Assembly: GCA_020852515.1 (NCBI GenBank)
Contig: JADZAS010000004.1
Location: 91,851 to 155,850 of the forward strand
DNA: 64,000 bases
Source of the DNA: Phycisphaerales bacterium
Lineage (GTDB): Bacteria; Planctomycetota; Phycisphaerae; Phycisphaerales; UBA5793
Direction of reading: 5' to 3'
The notes under the pieces: model-generated
What the model saw: the letters and a program-made list of their open reading frames with translations, nothing else
What the model was told of the DNA's origin: nothing
Database searches by the model: none
Position numbers and translations under genes: made by a program
In this document: positions 35,964 to 45,350 of the stretch, one piece after another
Position numbering within the stretch: the first letter of the stretch is position 1
Layout of the letters: each line of letters begins with the position of its first letter

Positions 35964-37027
35964 TCAAACAGCGCCGGGCTGGCCATGCGGCGAGCTTCGG
36001 TCCCGTCGTGGATGGTGAACGAGCCGCCCTTGAGCATTGATGCGCTGCCCCACAGCCCGTCCTTGCGCAGCGCGTACATCGTCACGTTGAAGTTCGGCCG
36101 GCCGGCAGCTGTGAGCAGCGAGCGGCGCTTCGTGTGGTCCGCGATCCACTTGAGCGTCTTGAGGCAGGCCTGCTCGGGTTCGAGACCGGCGGCCATGTGC
36201 TGTACCGTCTGGAACGCCCCGCAGGACTGGATGACCGCTTCGCCGCGGCCTGTGGCGCCCGCCGCCCCCACTTCGTTATCTACGAACATGCCGGCGCCGA
36301 CGATGGGTGAATCGCCCACGCGGCCCGGGATCTTGTAACTCAGCCCACTGGTGGTCGTGCAGGCGGAGATGTCGCCCGCGGCGTTGAGCGCCGCGCAGTG
36401 AATCGTGCCGTAGTGCCACGGGATGCCGAGTTCCTCTGCACGCTGCGCGCGGGCGTCGCGATCGACGTGCTGCTCGTCGTTGAGCCAGTCGTCATCGGTG
36501 TTGAGGTTCTCCTTCCACTTGAGCCAGGCCTCGCGGGCCTTCTCCGTGAGGAGGTCCTCTTCCTTGAAGCCATGCGCACTGGCGAACTGCAGCGCGCCGG
36601 CCCCGACGAGCAGGACGTGATCAGTCCGCCGCAGTACCTTGAGCGCCACCTGCGCCGGGTTGCGGATGTTCTCGAGCGCGGCGACGGCGCCGGCCTTGTG
36701 CGACGGGCCGTGCATGACGGATGCGTCGAGTTGAACCACGCCGTCTTCGTTGGGCAGGCCGCCGTAGCCGACGCTCATGTCCTCCGGATCGTCTTCGACG
36801 ATCGCCACCCCCGCGACGACCGCGTCCACGGGATCAGCCCCGCCGTTCATCTCCTCCATGGCTTTGATCACGGCCCGCAGTCCGTTGCCGCTGCTGATGG
36901 CGATCGGCCCGCCGCGCCCCCGCCTCGCGCTGGCGCCGGACGCGCCTGCAGCGGTAAGCGGAAGGACAAGCGGCGCCGCGACTGCGGCGCCGGCTGCGAG
37001 AAACGCACGTCGGTTGATATCGCTCAT
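35960..37027 (-). CDS. N4-(beta-N-acetylglucosaminyl)-L-asparaginase-like hydrolase
   Basis: An Ntn-hydrolase of the glycosylasparaginase/isoaspartyl-peptidase family (355 aa), exported by a twin-arginine-type signal (NRRAFLAAGAAVAAPLVLP). The self-cleavage site is WHYGTIHCAAL, where Thr becomes the new N-terminal nucleophile. GGADPVDAVVAGV and GYGGLPNEDGVVQLDAS are typical of the alpha subunit; GRVGDSPIVGAGMFVDN, here split as GRVGDSPIVG and AGMFVDN, is typical of the beta subunit. It cleaves the link between sugar and asparagine. Coupling with an ABC exporter by a 4-bp overlap is unusual. Confidence 0.88.
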   Translation of the reverse strand: MSDINRRAFLAAGAAVAAPLVLPLTAAGASGASARRGRGGPIAISSGNGLRAVIKAMEEMNGGADPVDAVVAGVAIVEDDPEDMSVGYGGLPNEDGVVQLDASVMHGPSHKAGAVAALENIRNPAQVALKVLRRTDHVLLVGAGALQFASAHGFKEEDLLTEKAREAWLKWKENLNTDDDWLNDEQHVDRDARAQRAEELGIPWHYGTIHCAALNAAGDISACTTTSGLSYKIPGRVGDSPIVGAGMFVDNEVGAAGATGRGEAVIQSCGAFQTVQHMAAGLEPEQACLKTLKWIADHTKRRSLLTAAGRPNFNVTMYALRKDGLWGSASMLKGGSFTIHDGTEARRMASPALFE

Positions 37028-37144
37028 GACCGTCAGCGTAGCCGATCAGGGTGGTTTTCGCCACGTCCGCGTGCGGCGCCTTCAGGACACGCCAGGCCGG
37101 CAGTATAATCGCTCGGCACCCGAGCCAGGCTCCGGAGAACGGTG

Positions 37145-38599
37145 ATGCTCTTTCGACAGATCTATGACGATCGGCTCGCGCAGGCGGCGTACCTCATCGG
37201 TTGCCAGCGCACGGGTGAGGCGATCATCATCGACCCGCAGCGCGATGTTGATCGGTACATGAGCGAGGCGAAAAAGCACGGCCTGCGGCTCATTGCGTGC
37301 GCCGAGACGCATATCCATGCCGACTTCCTCGCCGGCAGCCGGCAACTGGCCGAGATGATGGGGGCCAGGGTGTATGTCTCCGACTGCGGCGATGCGGATT
37401 GGAAGTACGGCTGGCTCGAATCGCGCCGCGACAGCGGCAAGTATGACGCGGTGCGCCTCAAAGACGGCGATACCTTCCGCATCGGCGGCATCGAATTCCG
37501 CACGGTCCACACACCCGGCCACACGCCCGAGCACATCTGCTTTCTCGTGACGGATCGCGGCGGCGGTGCGGGCGAACCGATGGGCATGCTCTCGGGCGAC
37601 TTCGTTTTCGTCGGCGACACCGGCCGGCCCGATCTGCTCGAGAGCGCGGTGGGTGTGGTCGGCGCTCAGGAGGCGTCGGCGAAGCAACTGCTCATCTCCG
37701 CCCGGCAGTTCACGACGCTTCCGGAGTATCTGCAAGTGTGGCCGGCGCACGGGGCCGGCAGCGCGTGCGGCAAAGCGCTGGGCGCCGTACCGCAGACCAC
37801 CGTCGGCTATGAGAAGCGCTTCAACCCGGCGATCCGACTGGCCGGCGACGATGCCGCCTTTCTGGACTACGTGCTCAGCGGCCAGCCCGAGCCGCCGATG
37901 TATTTCGCGCGGATGAAGGCGCTCAATCGCGATGGCGCGCCGGTGCTTGAAGCGCTGCCGCGTCCGCAGGTGCTCACGCCGCGCGACATTCCGGATTGGC
38001 TGCCGGATGCCGTAGTGCTCGACACGCGGCCGTGGCAGGCGTTCCGCCAGGCGCACGCGCCGGGGGCGCTGTTCACGCCGTTTGACTCGTCGTTCCCCAC
38101 GATCCCGGGCTGCTACGTTGAGCCGGGGCAGCGCATCGTCCTACTCATCGACGAGCGGCACCTTGAAGAGGCGGTGCGCCTGCTCGTGCGCATCGGCCTC
38201 GAAGACATCGTCGGGTTCATCTCGACGGAGGTGTTCGAAGAGTACCACCGCACCGCCGGCTGCGTTGAGTCGATCAACGAAGTCGAAGTTGCAGACGCGG
38301 CGGCGAGCGTGAATGCGGGCCGGGCGACGGTGCTCGACGTGCGGCGGCTGGTCGAGCACGAGCAGGGGCACATCGCCGGCAGCCACAACATCGCGCATAC
38401 CCGGCTCATGGCGCGGCTCAGAGAACTCGAGGCCGGCGGCGAACTGCTCGTGCACTGCCGAAGCGGCGTGCGATCGTCGTATGCTTGCGCCTACCTCAAG
38501 CGGCAGGGCTTCAAACCCACAAATGTCGCGGGCGGATTCCTCGCTTGGGAAAAGGCCGGGCAGCCCGTCGAAACAACCAGCGCAAAAGCAGCGGTGTAA
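37145..38599 (+). CDS. Persulfide dioxygenase-like MBL protein fused to two rhodanese domains
   Basis: A 484-residue cytoplasmic fusion. Residues 1-240 are a metallo-beta-lactamase domain with the iron-binding set ETHIHADFLAG, HTPGHTPEH and DTGRPDL, as in persulfide dioxygenases (ETHE1/CstB). Residues about 270-365 are a rhodanese domain whose catalytic position reads LLIDERH, so the cysteine is missing. Residues about 375-475 are a second rhodanese with active-site CRSGVRS. This CstB-like order fits oxidation of persulfide and transfer of sulfur in sulfide detoxification. ATG 37145 preferred over the GTG at 37142, with GGAG about 7 nt ahead. Confidence 0.88.
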   Translation: MLFRQIYDDRLAQAAYLIGCQRTGEAIIIDPQRDVDRYMSEAKKHGLRLIACAETHIHADFLAGSRQLAEMMGARVYVSDCGDADWKYGWLESRRDSGKYDAVRLKDGDTFRIGGIEFRTVHTPGHTPEHICFLVTDRGGGAGEPMGMLSGDFVFVGDTGRPDLLESAVGVVGAQEASAKQLLISARQFTTLPEYLQVWPAHGAGSACGKALGAVPQTTVGYEKRFNPAIRLAGDDAAFLDYVLSGQPEPPMYFARMKALNRDGAPVLEALPRPQVLTPRDIPDWLPDAVVLDTRPWQAFRQAHAPGALFTPFDSSFPTIPGCYVEPGQRIVLLIDERHLEEAVRLLVRIGLEDIVGFISTEVFEEYHRTAGCVESINEVEVADAAASVNAGRATVLDVRRLVEHEQGHIAGSHNIAHTRLMARLRELEAGGELLVHCRSGVRSSYACAYLKRQGFKPTNVAGGFLAWEKAGQPVETTSAKAAV

Positions 38600-38615
38600 A
38601 ACGGCCCGAACCGCG

Positions 38616-39620
38616 TTACCCCACCGACTTTGCGGGCGCGGCGGGCTCGGCAGAATCTTCATCGGCCACCCAGCACGCAACGCGGTGGCCGGGCTCGCGC
38701 TCGATGATCGGCGGCATCTCGGTGCGGCAGCGGTCGATCACATTCGGACAGCGGCCGGTGAACGGGCAGCCGTCGGGCATGTGGAACGGGCTGGGCACAT
38801 CGCCCTGCAGGATCGTCAGGGGCCGGCGCTGGTCCGGATCGTCGATCGGATTGGCGCCGAGCAGCGCCTTGCTGTACGGATGCCGCACCTGCTCGTCGAG
38901 TTCGAGGCAGGGCAATGTCTCGACGGCGTGCCCAAGGTACATCACCATCACGCGGTCGCAGAAGTGCTGGATCACCTTGAGATCGTGCGAGATAAACACG
39001 AGCGTGAGGCCGAACTCATCCTTGAGATCCATGAGCAGGTTGAGCACCTGCGCCTGGATGGAGACGTCGAGGGCCGAGACGGGCTCGTCGGCGACGATGA
39101 ACTCCGGCTTGGTGGCGAGCGCGCGGGCGATGCCGATGCGCTGGCGCTGTCCGCCGGAGAACTCGTGCGGGAACTTGTCCGCGGCGTCGGAGCGCAATCC
39201 CACACGCCGGATCAGTTCGGTGATGTAGTCGTCCATCTCGTTTCGCGCCACGATGCGATGGAATGCGATCGCCTCCTTGAGCAGGCTGCGGACGGTGAGG
39301 CGCGGGTTGAGCGATGAGTACGGGTCCTGGAAGATGATCTGCATCGTGCGGCGCAGCGGCATCATCTGGCTGTGCGACAGAGCTGTGATGTCCTGGCCTT
39401 CGTAGTTGATCGTGCCCGACGTCGGCTCGATGAGGCGAATGAGCATCTTGCCGAGCGTCGACTTCCCGCAGCCGGACTCGCCGACGATGCCGAGCGTTTC
39501 GCCCTTGCTCACGTCAAAAGACACGTCGTTGACGGCATGAACGTGTCCGACGACGCGGTTGAGCACGCCGCCGCGCACGGGAAAGTGCTTGACAAGATGG
39601 CGGACTTCAAGCAAGGGCAT
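38616..39620 (-). CDS. oppF: Oligopeptide ABC transporter ATPase OppF
   Basis: A 334-residue ATPase with Walker [10 protein letters not shown], signature [16 protein letters not shown], Walker [13 protein letters not shown] and the H-loop FISHDL. The end has [14 protein letters not shown], the [4Fe-4S] or Cys-rich motif of OppD/F-type subunits. It is the last gene of the leftward opp operon and overlaps the end of oppD by 14 bp. It would drive peptide uptake at the inner membrane together with OppD. Confidence 0.9.
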   Translation of the reverse strand: MPLLEVRHLVKHFPVRGGVLNRVVGHVHAVNDVSFDVSKGETLGIVGESGCGKSTLGKMLIRLIEPTSGTINYEGQDITALSHSQMMPLRRTMQIIFQDPYSSLNPRLTVRSLLKEAIAFHRIVARNEMDDYITELIRRVGLRSDAADKFPHEFSGGQRQRIGIARALATKPEFIVADEPVSALDVSIQAQVLNLLMDLKDEFGLTLVFISHDLKVIQHFCDRVMVMYLGHAVETLPCLELDEQVRHPYSKALLGANPIDDPDQRRPLTILQGDVPSPFHMPDGCPFTGRCPNVIDRCRTEMPPIIEREPGHRVACWVADEDSAEPAAPAKSVG

Positions 39621-40653
39621 CAGTCCCCCCTACCGTCGGCGCCATGGGCGCCTGGGTGATCGGGAAAAAGCATCGATATGCCCGGCCGTCGCTCGTCTCG
39701 AGCAGTTCCGGCTCGTGGTCCACGCACCTATCCTGCCTGAAGCGGCAGCGCTCGGCAAAACGGCAGCCGGCGGGCAGATGATGCAGGCTGGGCACAATGC
39801 CGGGAATGGTCGGCAGGCGCTTCCCGTGCTCGCGCCGGCCGCGCTTGGGAATCGATTCGAGCAGCGCCTGCGTGTAGGGATGCTGCGGCCGGTGGAAGAT
39901 GTCGTGCACGGTGCCCGATTCGATCACGCGGCCGGCGTACATGACCAGCACGCGGTCGCACACCTGGGCCACGACGCCGAGGTTGTGCGTGATGAGCACA
40001 ATGGCGGTGTTGAGCTTCTGCTTGAGGCCCTCCATGAGATTGAGAATCTGCGCCTGGATCGTCACATCCAGCGCCGTCGTCGGCTCGTCGGCAATGAGGA
40101 TGTCCGGCTCGCAGCACAACGCAATAGCGATCATCACGCGCTGGCGCATCCCGCCCGAGAGCTGGTGCGGGTACTCGTCGATGCGGCGCTCGGGGTTGGG
40201 AATCTCGACGAGGCGGAGCATCTCGATGGCGCGCTGCCGGCGCTGGGCCCGGTTGAGGTTCGTGTGATACTTGAGCGCTTCCTCGATCTGCCAGCCGATC
40301 CGGAAGACGGGATTGAGGCTGGTCATCGGCTCCTGAAAGATCATGGCGATCTGATCGCCGCGCACTTCGCGCATGGTCCGTTCGCTGGCCGTCGCGAGAT
40401 TCCTGCCGCGAAACATGATGCGGCTGGCGGGATCGATGCGCGAGACGCGCTCGGGAAGCAGCCGCATGATCGATTTGCTGGTGACGGTCTTGCCGCAGCC
40501 GGATTCGCCGACGATCCCGAGCGTTTCGCCGGCGTGAACGTCAAACGACACGTCGTCCACGGCCGTCACGAGTCCGAGATCGGTGCGGAACCGCGTCGTC
40601 AGGTGTCTGACGGAGAGAAGTGGTTCAGATTGTGCTCGAAGGGCCTGAATCAT
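39607..40653 (-). CDS. oppD: Oligopeptide ABC transporter ATPase OppD
   Basis: A 348-residue ATPase. Walker A GESGCGKT, signature QLSGGMRQRVMIAIAL, Walker B ILIADEPTTALD, H-loop ITHNLGVVAQ, and the C-terminal Cys-rich segment CRFAERCRFRQDRC. The DVTIQAQIL wording is typical of OppD. It lies 7 bp after oppC and overlaps oppF by 14 bp, so the five opp genes are probably one transcript. Confidence 0.9.
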   Translation of the reverse strand: MIQALRAQSEPLLSVRHLTTRFRTDLGLVTAVDDVSFDVHAGETLGIVGESGCGKTVTSKSIMRLLPERVSRIDPASRIMFRGRNLATASERTMREVRGDQIAMIFQEPMTSLNPVFRIGWQIEEALKYHTNLNRAQRRQRAIEMLRLVEIPNPERRIDEYPHQLSGGMRQRVMIAIALCCEPDILIADEPTTALDVTIQAQILNLMEGLKQKLNTAIVLITHNLGVVAQVCDRVLVMYAGRVIESGTVHDIFHRPQHPYTQALLESIPKRGRREHGKRLPTIPGIVPSLHHLPAGCRFAERCRFRQDRCVDHEPELLETSDGRAYRCFFPITQAPMAPTVGGTDALA

Positions 40654-40660
40654 GGGTCTG

Positions 40661-41872
40661 TCAATCGACGTGCTTTGGATCGAACGCGTCCTGAAGCGCG
40701 TCGGTGAGGATGTTGAAGGCGAGCACCAGCACGAACATGAGCACCGTCGCCGCGCCGATCTGCCAGAAGAAGTAGGTGATGACTTCGTCCTTGGCGTCGC
40801 GGATCATGATGCCCCAACTCGGCTGCCCCTTGACGCCCAGCCCGAGGAAACTCAGGATGACCTCAGACTTGATGGCGCCGATGAACAGCAGCGAAAAGTT
40901 GATGAACATGAGGTGCGCGGTGTTGGGAATGACGTGCCGCACCAGGATGTAAAGGCGCGAAAAGCCGATCGCCGTCGCCGCCTGCACGTACTCGAGTTCT
41001 TTGATCTTCATCGTCTCGCCGCGAATCACGCGGCAGGGCCCGATCCAGAACGTCGAGCAGAACGCGACGTAGACGGGCACGAGCGAAAGAAACGGCCGCT
41101 CGGGGTTGTCAAAGACTGTGCCGAAGAACACGACGATGAGCACCGACAGGAGCACGAGATACGGGATCGATGACAGCGTCGAGAAGATCCAGGTGATGAC
41201 ATGATCGAGCCAGCCGCCGAAGAATGCCGCCGCAGCGCCGAGCAGGCTGCCGATGATCACCGAAACCACGCTGGTGATCAGGCCGATCTGAAAGGCGACC
41301 TTGACGGAGTAGATCGCTCGAACGGAGATCGATTGACCGGCGGCGTCGCTGCCAAGAAACGTGCGCAGGCGGTATTTCACGCCCTCCCAGCCCTGCGGGA
41401 CCGGGTAGAGCGCCGCGGCGATCGCTTCGAGGCGCTCCACGCGCGGCTCGAGTTCGGGGTGGTGGCTTAGATCCTCAACGGCTTCGAGTTCCTCTTCGAG
41501 AATGGCATACGCCTCGTCGAGGAGTTCGTTGTACTCGTCCGTGGACATTCGAGCCGCGCGGCGTTCAGCCAGCGCCTTGTCGCCGAGGATCTCGTACGCG
41601 TCCTGGTCTCGCCGCGAGGCAAGGCGCACGGCCTGATCGACTTCGTCGACGTAGTGCATGGAAAAGGCGACGCGCTCCTCGAGGGTGGGCGTCTCGAGAA
41701 AGCCCGGCGCCTGCTTGGGCGCGACGCGCTGGCGCGTCGCTTCCATGCTGATTCCGCCAAGCAGCACCCACAGCGCCGTCAAAAAATACACTGCGATGAC
41801 GCCCAGCGCCGCCATTGCCAGGCGATTGCGCGAAAACTTGCGCGCTCCTCGCGACCTGAGCAGCCGGCGCAT
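40661..41872 (-). CDS. oppC: Oligopeptide ABC transporter permease OppC, with an unusual insertion
   Basis: A 403-residue inner-membrane permease. The start is ATG 41872, which overlaps the oppB stop by one base (TAATG); the longer open frame is a shadow of oppB. After the first helix (20-40) comes an extra, mostly helical segment of about 125 residues (42-168) rich in Glu and Arg, before the family phrase FLGSDAAGQ and the core with five helices and the GFSRLYILVRHVIPN (EAA-type) loop. Typical OppC has only about 50 residues there. The insertion would lie on the periplasmic side and might contact the binding protein. Confidence 0.9.
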   Translation of the reverse strand: MRRLLRSRGARKFSRNRLAMAALGVIAVYFLTALWVLLGGISMEATRQRVAPKQAPGFLETPTLEERVAFSMHYVDEVDQAVRLASRRDQDAYEILGDKALAERRAARMSTDEYNELLDEAYAILEEELEAVEDLSHHPELEPRVERLEAIAAALYPVPQGWEGVKYRLRTFLGSDAAGQSISVRAIYSVKVAFQIGLITSVVSVIIGSLLGAAAAFFGGWLDHVITWIFSTLSSIPYLVLLSVLIVVFFGTVFDNPERPFLSLVPVYVAFCSTFWIGPCRVIRGETMKIKELEYVQAATAIGFSRLYILVRHVIPNTAHLMFINFSLLFIGAIKSEVILSFLGLGVKGQPSWGIMIRDAKDEVITYFFWQIGAATVLMFVLVLAFNILTDALQDAFDPKHVD

Positions 41873-42876
41873 TACGACAGCCTCACTCTCGGATCGACGA
41901 GCGCGTAGAGCACGTCGGTGAGGATGATCGAGAGGATGTAGAGCAGCGCGATCACGGCCGTGAACCCCTGGATCATCGGGTAATCCATGTCGGTGATGGC
42001 GGTGATCAGCGTGCGCCCCATGCCGGGGATGTTGAAATACATCTCGAGCAGGATCGAGCCGGTGATCAGGAACGGCAGCGTGGTCATGATGCGCGTGATG
42101 ATGGGAATCATCGCGTTCTTGAGCATGTGCACGAACATGATCTTGCTCTTCGGGGCGCCCTTGGCCCTTGCCGTGATGATGTAGTCGCGATTGCACTCCT
42201 CGACCATCACGGCGCGGTAGAAGCGCGTGTCGTAGCCCATGGCGACGATGACGCTGATGAGCACGGGCAGCAGGCAGAACTTCACCCAGGTCAGCGCGTC
42301 CGGCACGGGAATCGTCAGGCCGAAGATGTCAACGCTCGACATCCGGTACCAGGCGCCGTAGCCCACGATGGCCAGCGGCCAATCATCCCCGAATACGTTT
42401 CTGGGCAGAGCCGCTCCAAAGAACTGCCCAAAAATGATGTACACGAGGAAACTGATGCTCATCCCCAGCACGGCGGCGATGACCAGCAGGCGGTCGAGAA
42501 GTCGCCCTCTGTTAAACGCCGAGAGCAACCCGACGGTAATTGAGAGCAGGCTCGTGAGGACCAGCGCCGGCACCGTGATCGAGAGCGACGGCGGAATGGC
42601 GCCCAGCAGCTTTTCGCGCACCGTCGTGCCCTTGTACTTCCAACTCTCGCCAAAATCGAGCCGGGCCCCGTTCCAGAGGAAGCGGCCGTACTGCACGATG
42701 AACGGGTCCTTCAGGCCGAAGGACTTCTCGAATTCTTCGATCTGCTTCTGGTCGGCGTTCTTGCCAAGGTACGCATAGACGGGATTGCGCACGCGCAGCA
42801 ACGCCATGACGAGCATGATGATGCCGAGATACACCGGGATGTTGTAGAGCAGGCGTCGAAGGATGAACGACCACAT
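41872..42876 (-). CDS. oppB: Oligopeptide ABC transporter permease OppB
   Basis: A 334-residue permease with six helices. It has RRLLYNIPVYLGI at the start, a soluble segment with PFIVQYGRFLWN, and the EAA-type loop RAKGAPKSKIMFVHMLKNAMIP, here split as RAKGAPKSKI and MFVHMLKNAMIP, that contacts the ATPases. FNIPGMGRTL near the end is typical of this family. It lies 33 bp downstream of oppA and overlaps oppC. GGAGA is about 10 nt before ATG. Confidence 0.9.
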   Translation of the reverse strand: MWSFILRRLLYNIPVYLGIIMLVMALLRVRNPVYAYLGKNADQKQIEEFEKSFGLKDPFIVQYGRFLWNGARLDFGESWKYKGTTVREKLLGAIPPSLSITVPALVLTSLLSITVGLLSAFNRGRLLDRLLVIAAVLGMSISFLVYIIFGQFFGAALPRNVFGDDWPLAIVGYGAWYRMSSVDIFGLTIPVPDALTWVKFCLLPVLISVIVAMGYDTRFYRAVMVEECNRDYIITARAKGAPKSKIMFVHMLKNAMIPIITRIMTTLPFLITGSILLEMYFNIPGMGRTLITAITDMDYPMIQGFTAVIALLYILSIILTDVLYALVDPRVRLS

Positions 42877-42909
42877 GGACGGCAGTCTCCGCTGGTGAGG
42901 CGAGGCGAA

Positions 42910-44733
42910 TCAGCGGGACGAACCGCCCGGGCGCTTCGAGTCATCCACGTCGAGGTACTTCATCCACGTGTAGAAGGTCTCGGTCGGCTTGAAGTTGAGC
43001 AGCCACGGGTTGACAAGGAAGTGGCGGATGCGCGCCATCGACCCCGCGTACGGGCAGTCTTCGAGCACCATGTCGCGCATCTGGATGTAGATCGCGGTGC
43101 GCTCGGGGCCGGGCGGCATCGTCCGGATCTTCTCGTAGAGCCGGTCGTATTCAGCGTTCTTGTAGTTGAAGTGATTGGGCTTGGGCGCCTCATTGGGGCC
43201 ATAGAAGAGCGCGAGGTTGTTCTCCGCGTCGGGATAGTCGCTGCCCCACGCGAAGGAGAAGAACGGCGCTTTCTTGTTGTCCACCGCTTCCATCAACGTG
43301 GAGAAGTCCACGAGGCGCGGGTTGATGCGGATGTTTACCTTGGCCAGTTGCCGCGCGGTGAGAGCGGCCATGCGCTCCGATGTGCCGCCGCTGCTCGTGT
43401 AGTAATCGATGACGGGAAGGCCCTGCCCATCCGGATACCCAGCCTCGGCGAGAAACTGGCGGGCCCGTTCGAGGTCCGGCCCGCGCCAGGCATTAGGAAG
43501 GTGGCCGTCTTCGGGATACCCGTCCAGGCCGTGGGGGATCATCCCGTCGTAGACCAGCGCCGTCCCGTTGTAGTAGGCTTCGTTCATCTCGTCCCAGTCG
43601 AGAGCGAGACAGATCGCCTTGCGCAGAGCCCGCTTCTCGTTGGTGTATCCGCCCAGCAGCGGATCCTCCATGTTGAAGCCGCGAAAGATGAAGTCGATGA
43701 GCGGCACCTTGTGCGCCGTGATGCCCCTCTGCTCGTAGGGCCTCTTGAGATTGCCCGAGCGGCGCGAAAACGCCTCTTCGTACGCGGTCTCGGGCACCGT
43801 GGTGTAGTCGAGTTCGCCTGCCTCAAACTTGAGCCACATCGGCTGCGACTCAACGAAGAAGGTGATCTCGATGCGGTCGGCGATCGGCAGTTTCTGGCCC
43901 GCCGCCTTTGTCAGCCCCGCCTCGGCGTCCCCGGGCATCGCTTCGCTCGGGTAGAACTCATCGCGGTAGTTCGGATTGCGCTTGAGCACCAGGCTCGTGC
44001 CGATCTGCCAGTCACTCTCATTCTCGAGCATGAACGGTCCGCTGCCGACGGGATGGCGATTGAAGCGGTCGCCGTACTTCTCCACCGCCTCGCGCGGCAC
44101 GATGGACAACTGGAACATCGCCAGTTTCCACATGAACTGCTGCACGGGCCGCTTGAACACGAGTTCGAACTCGTGGTCGTTGATCAGACGAAAGCCTTCG
44201 ACGGGCGCATCGTAATCGAACGAACCGGACTGCTGCTGCGCTTCCTTGAACTCATCGAGGCCCACGATGGTGTCTTCGAGCAGCCAGTACGACTTGAACT
44301 GGTACTTCGGATCGGCAGCGCGCTTCCACGAATAGAACACATCTGACGCGACGATCTCGCGCCCCTTGCCGCCTGGGAAACAAGCATCGTCCTGAAATCG
44401 CACGCCCTTCTTAAGCGTGCAGTGCCAGACCTTGCCGTCTTCGGAGATGACGGGCATCTCAGCCAGCAGCGCCGGTTCGAGTTCGAACGGCCGCTTGAGA
44501 TACTTGTACTGAACGAGCGTGTCGAAGATCTGCGAGCAGCAGCGGTTCTCGTAGGTCGTCGAGCCGACAATCGGATCGAGCGACTTGGGCCCATCGGTAG
44601 TCATGGGCAAGCGCAGCACCTTCTCAGCCACATCACCCGACCCCGCGCCGGCGGGTGCGAGAGACGGAGCGGCCACGAGCGCGGAAAGCACCGCGGCGAA
44701 GGTCATCATGCGTCGCATCGTGCCGTTGATCAT
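42910..44733 (-). CDS. oppA: Oligopeptide-binding protein OppA
   Basis: A 607-residue exported substrate-binding protein of the SBP_bac_5 family, first gene of the operon. ATG 44733 is the start: a GAGGAG lies 7 nt before it, whereas the upstream ATG at 44739 is only one base from it. A signal peptide follows (MRRMMTFAAVLSALVAA). Family motifs include VLRLPMTTDGPKSLDP, LLAEMPVISEDGKVW, FSWKRAADP-like FYSWKRAADP and DTGY-like GLDGYPEDGHLPN regions. No lipobox is seen, so it is probably free in the periplasm. It delivers peptides to OppBC. Confidence 0.9.
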   Translation of the reverse strand: MINGTMRRMMTFAAVLSALVAAPSLAPAGAGSGDVAEKVLRLPMTTDGPKSLDPIVGSTTYENRCCSQIFDTLVQYKYLKRPFELEPALLAEMPVISEDGKVWHCTLKKGVRFQDDACFPGGKGREIVASDVFYSWKRAADPKYQFKSYWLLEDTIVGLDEFKEAQQQSGSFDYDAPVEGFRLINDHEFELVFKRPVQQFMWKLAMFQLSIVPREAVEKYGDRFNRHPVGSGPFMLENESDWQIGTSLVLKRNPNYRDEFYPSEAMPGDAEAGLTKAAGQKLPIADRIEITFFVESQPMWLKFEAGELDYTTVPETAYEEAFSRRSGNLKRPYEQRGITAHKVPLIDFIFRGFNMEDPLLGGYTNEKRALRKAICLALDWDEMNEAYYNGTALVYDGMIPHGLDGYPEDGHLPNAWRGPDLERARQFLAEAGYPDGQGLPVIDYYTSSGGTSERMAALTARQLAKVNIRINPRLVDFSTLMEAVDNKKAPFFSFAWGSDYPDAENNLALFYGPNEAPKPNHFNYKNAEYDRLYEKIRTMPPGPERTAIYIQMRDMVLEDCPYAGSMARIRHFLVNPWLLNFKPTETFYTWMKYLDVDDSKRPGGSSR

Positions 44734-45349
44734 GCTCATGCTCCTCGAAAAGGGCCCGGGGTCGCCGACATCGATTGGGGTGAGGGCACCGCCGCACACG
44801 GGTGAGGCTGGGCACACCCGCATCCACGCAACGCGGCGGCAATCTCTTGTTTAACCGCTGGAGGCAACACCAGTTGAGACGGGTCTCCAGCGAAGTCATT
44901 CCGCAACGCATTCTATCGCCCAGCGGCGCGCTCGGCCGACCTCTTCGCCGGCCGTGCAGAGCAATCGCGCTTCCGCCGTCATGCCCAGGAAGAGTCGGCC
45001 CCCAGCGCAGGCGGGGAGGTGCATCCACCGAGATTGCGGAGTCCGCGCGAACCGGAGTGGCAAAAACGCGATTGCCCCAGACGGTCGCTTGCCGCGCATC
45101 GTTCACTCCCAACCCGGCATCAAGCGAAGAGAGTAGAGCGAGGATCCTGTCACGGGCGCCACGGCTCCGCTCATGCTCCGTGTGCGCTCGTGGCAAACCT
45201 GACCGTTGAAGTGGAGGCAGCAACCGCTCTGCCGGCAGTTTCATCTCTCTTCTGCCGCTCTGGCGCCGCGCTGCGATCTGGAGCAATCTCCGGAGAAAAC
45301 AAATCGCCCTCCGGCTTGATATATTCCTATATGGGCATATATTTGTCAC
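44734..45349. other. Intergenic region between divergent opp and arsR operons
   Basis: About 600 bp. Apart from the arsR promoter at its right edge I see no gene. A stretch at about 44980-45030 (GTCATGCCCAGGAAGAG...AGCGCAGGCGGGGAGG) loosely resembles widespread extragenic palindromic elements. Confidence 0.5.
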
Positions 45350-45350
45350 A
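45316..45350 (+). promoter_or_regulatory. arsR promoter with overlapping operator, probably leaderless
   Basis: TTGATA (45316-45321), 16 bp, TATATT (45338-45343), and the ATG at 45350, seven bases after the -10. Transcription would start at or within a base of the ATG, and no Shine-Dalgarno is present. A 14-bp perfect palindrome, TATATG-GG-CATATA (45328-45341), covers the spacer and -10; such A+T-rich inverted repeats are typical ArsR-family operators. Confidence 0.6.

Noticed and set aside
44980..45030. REP-like element in the opp/arsR intergenic region
   Set aside because: Resemblance is loose, arms do not pair well, and no second copy in the window was found.
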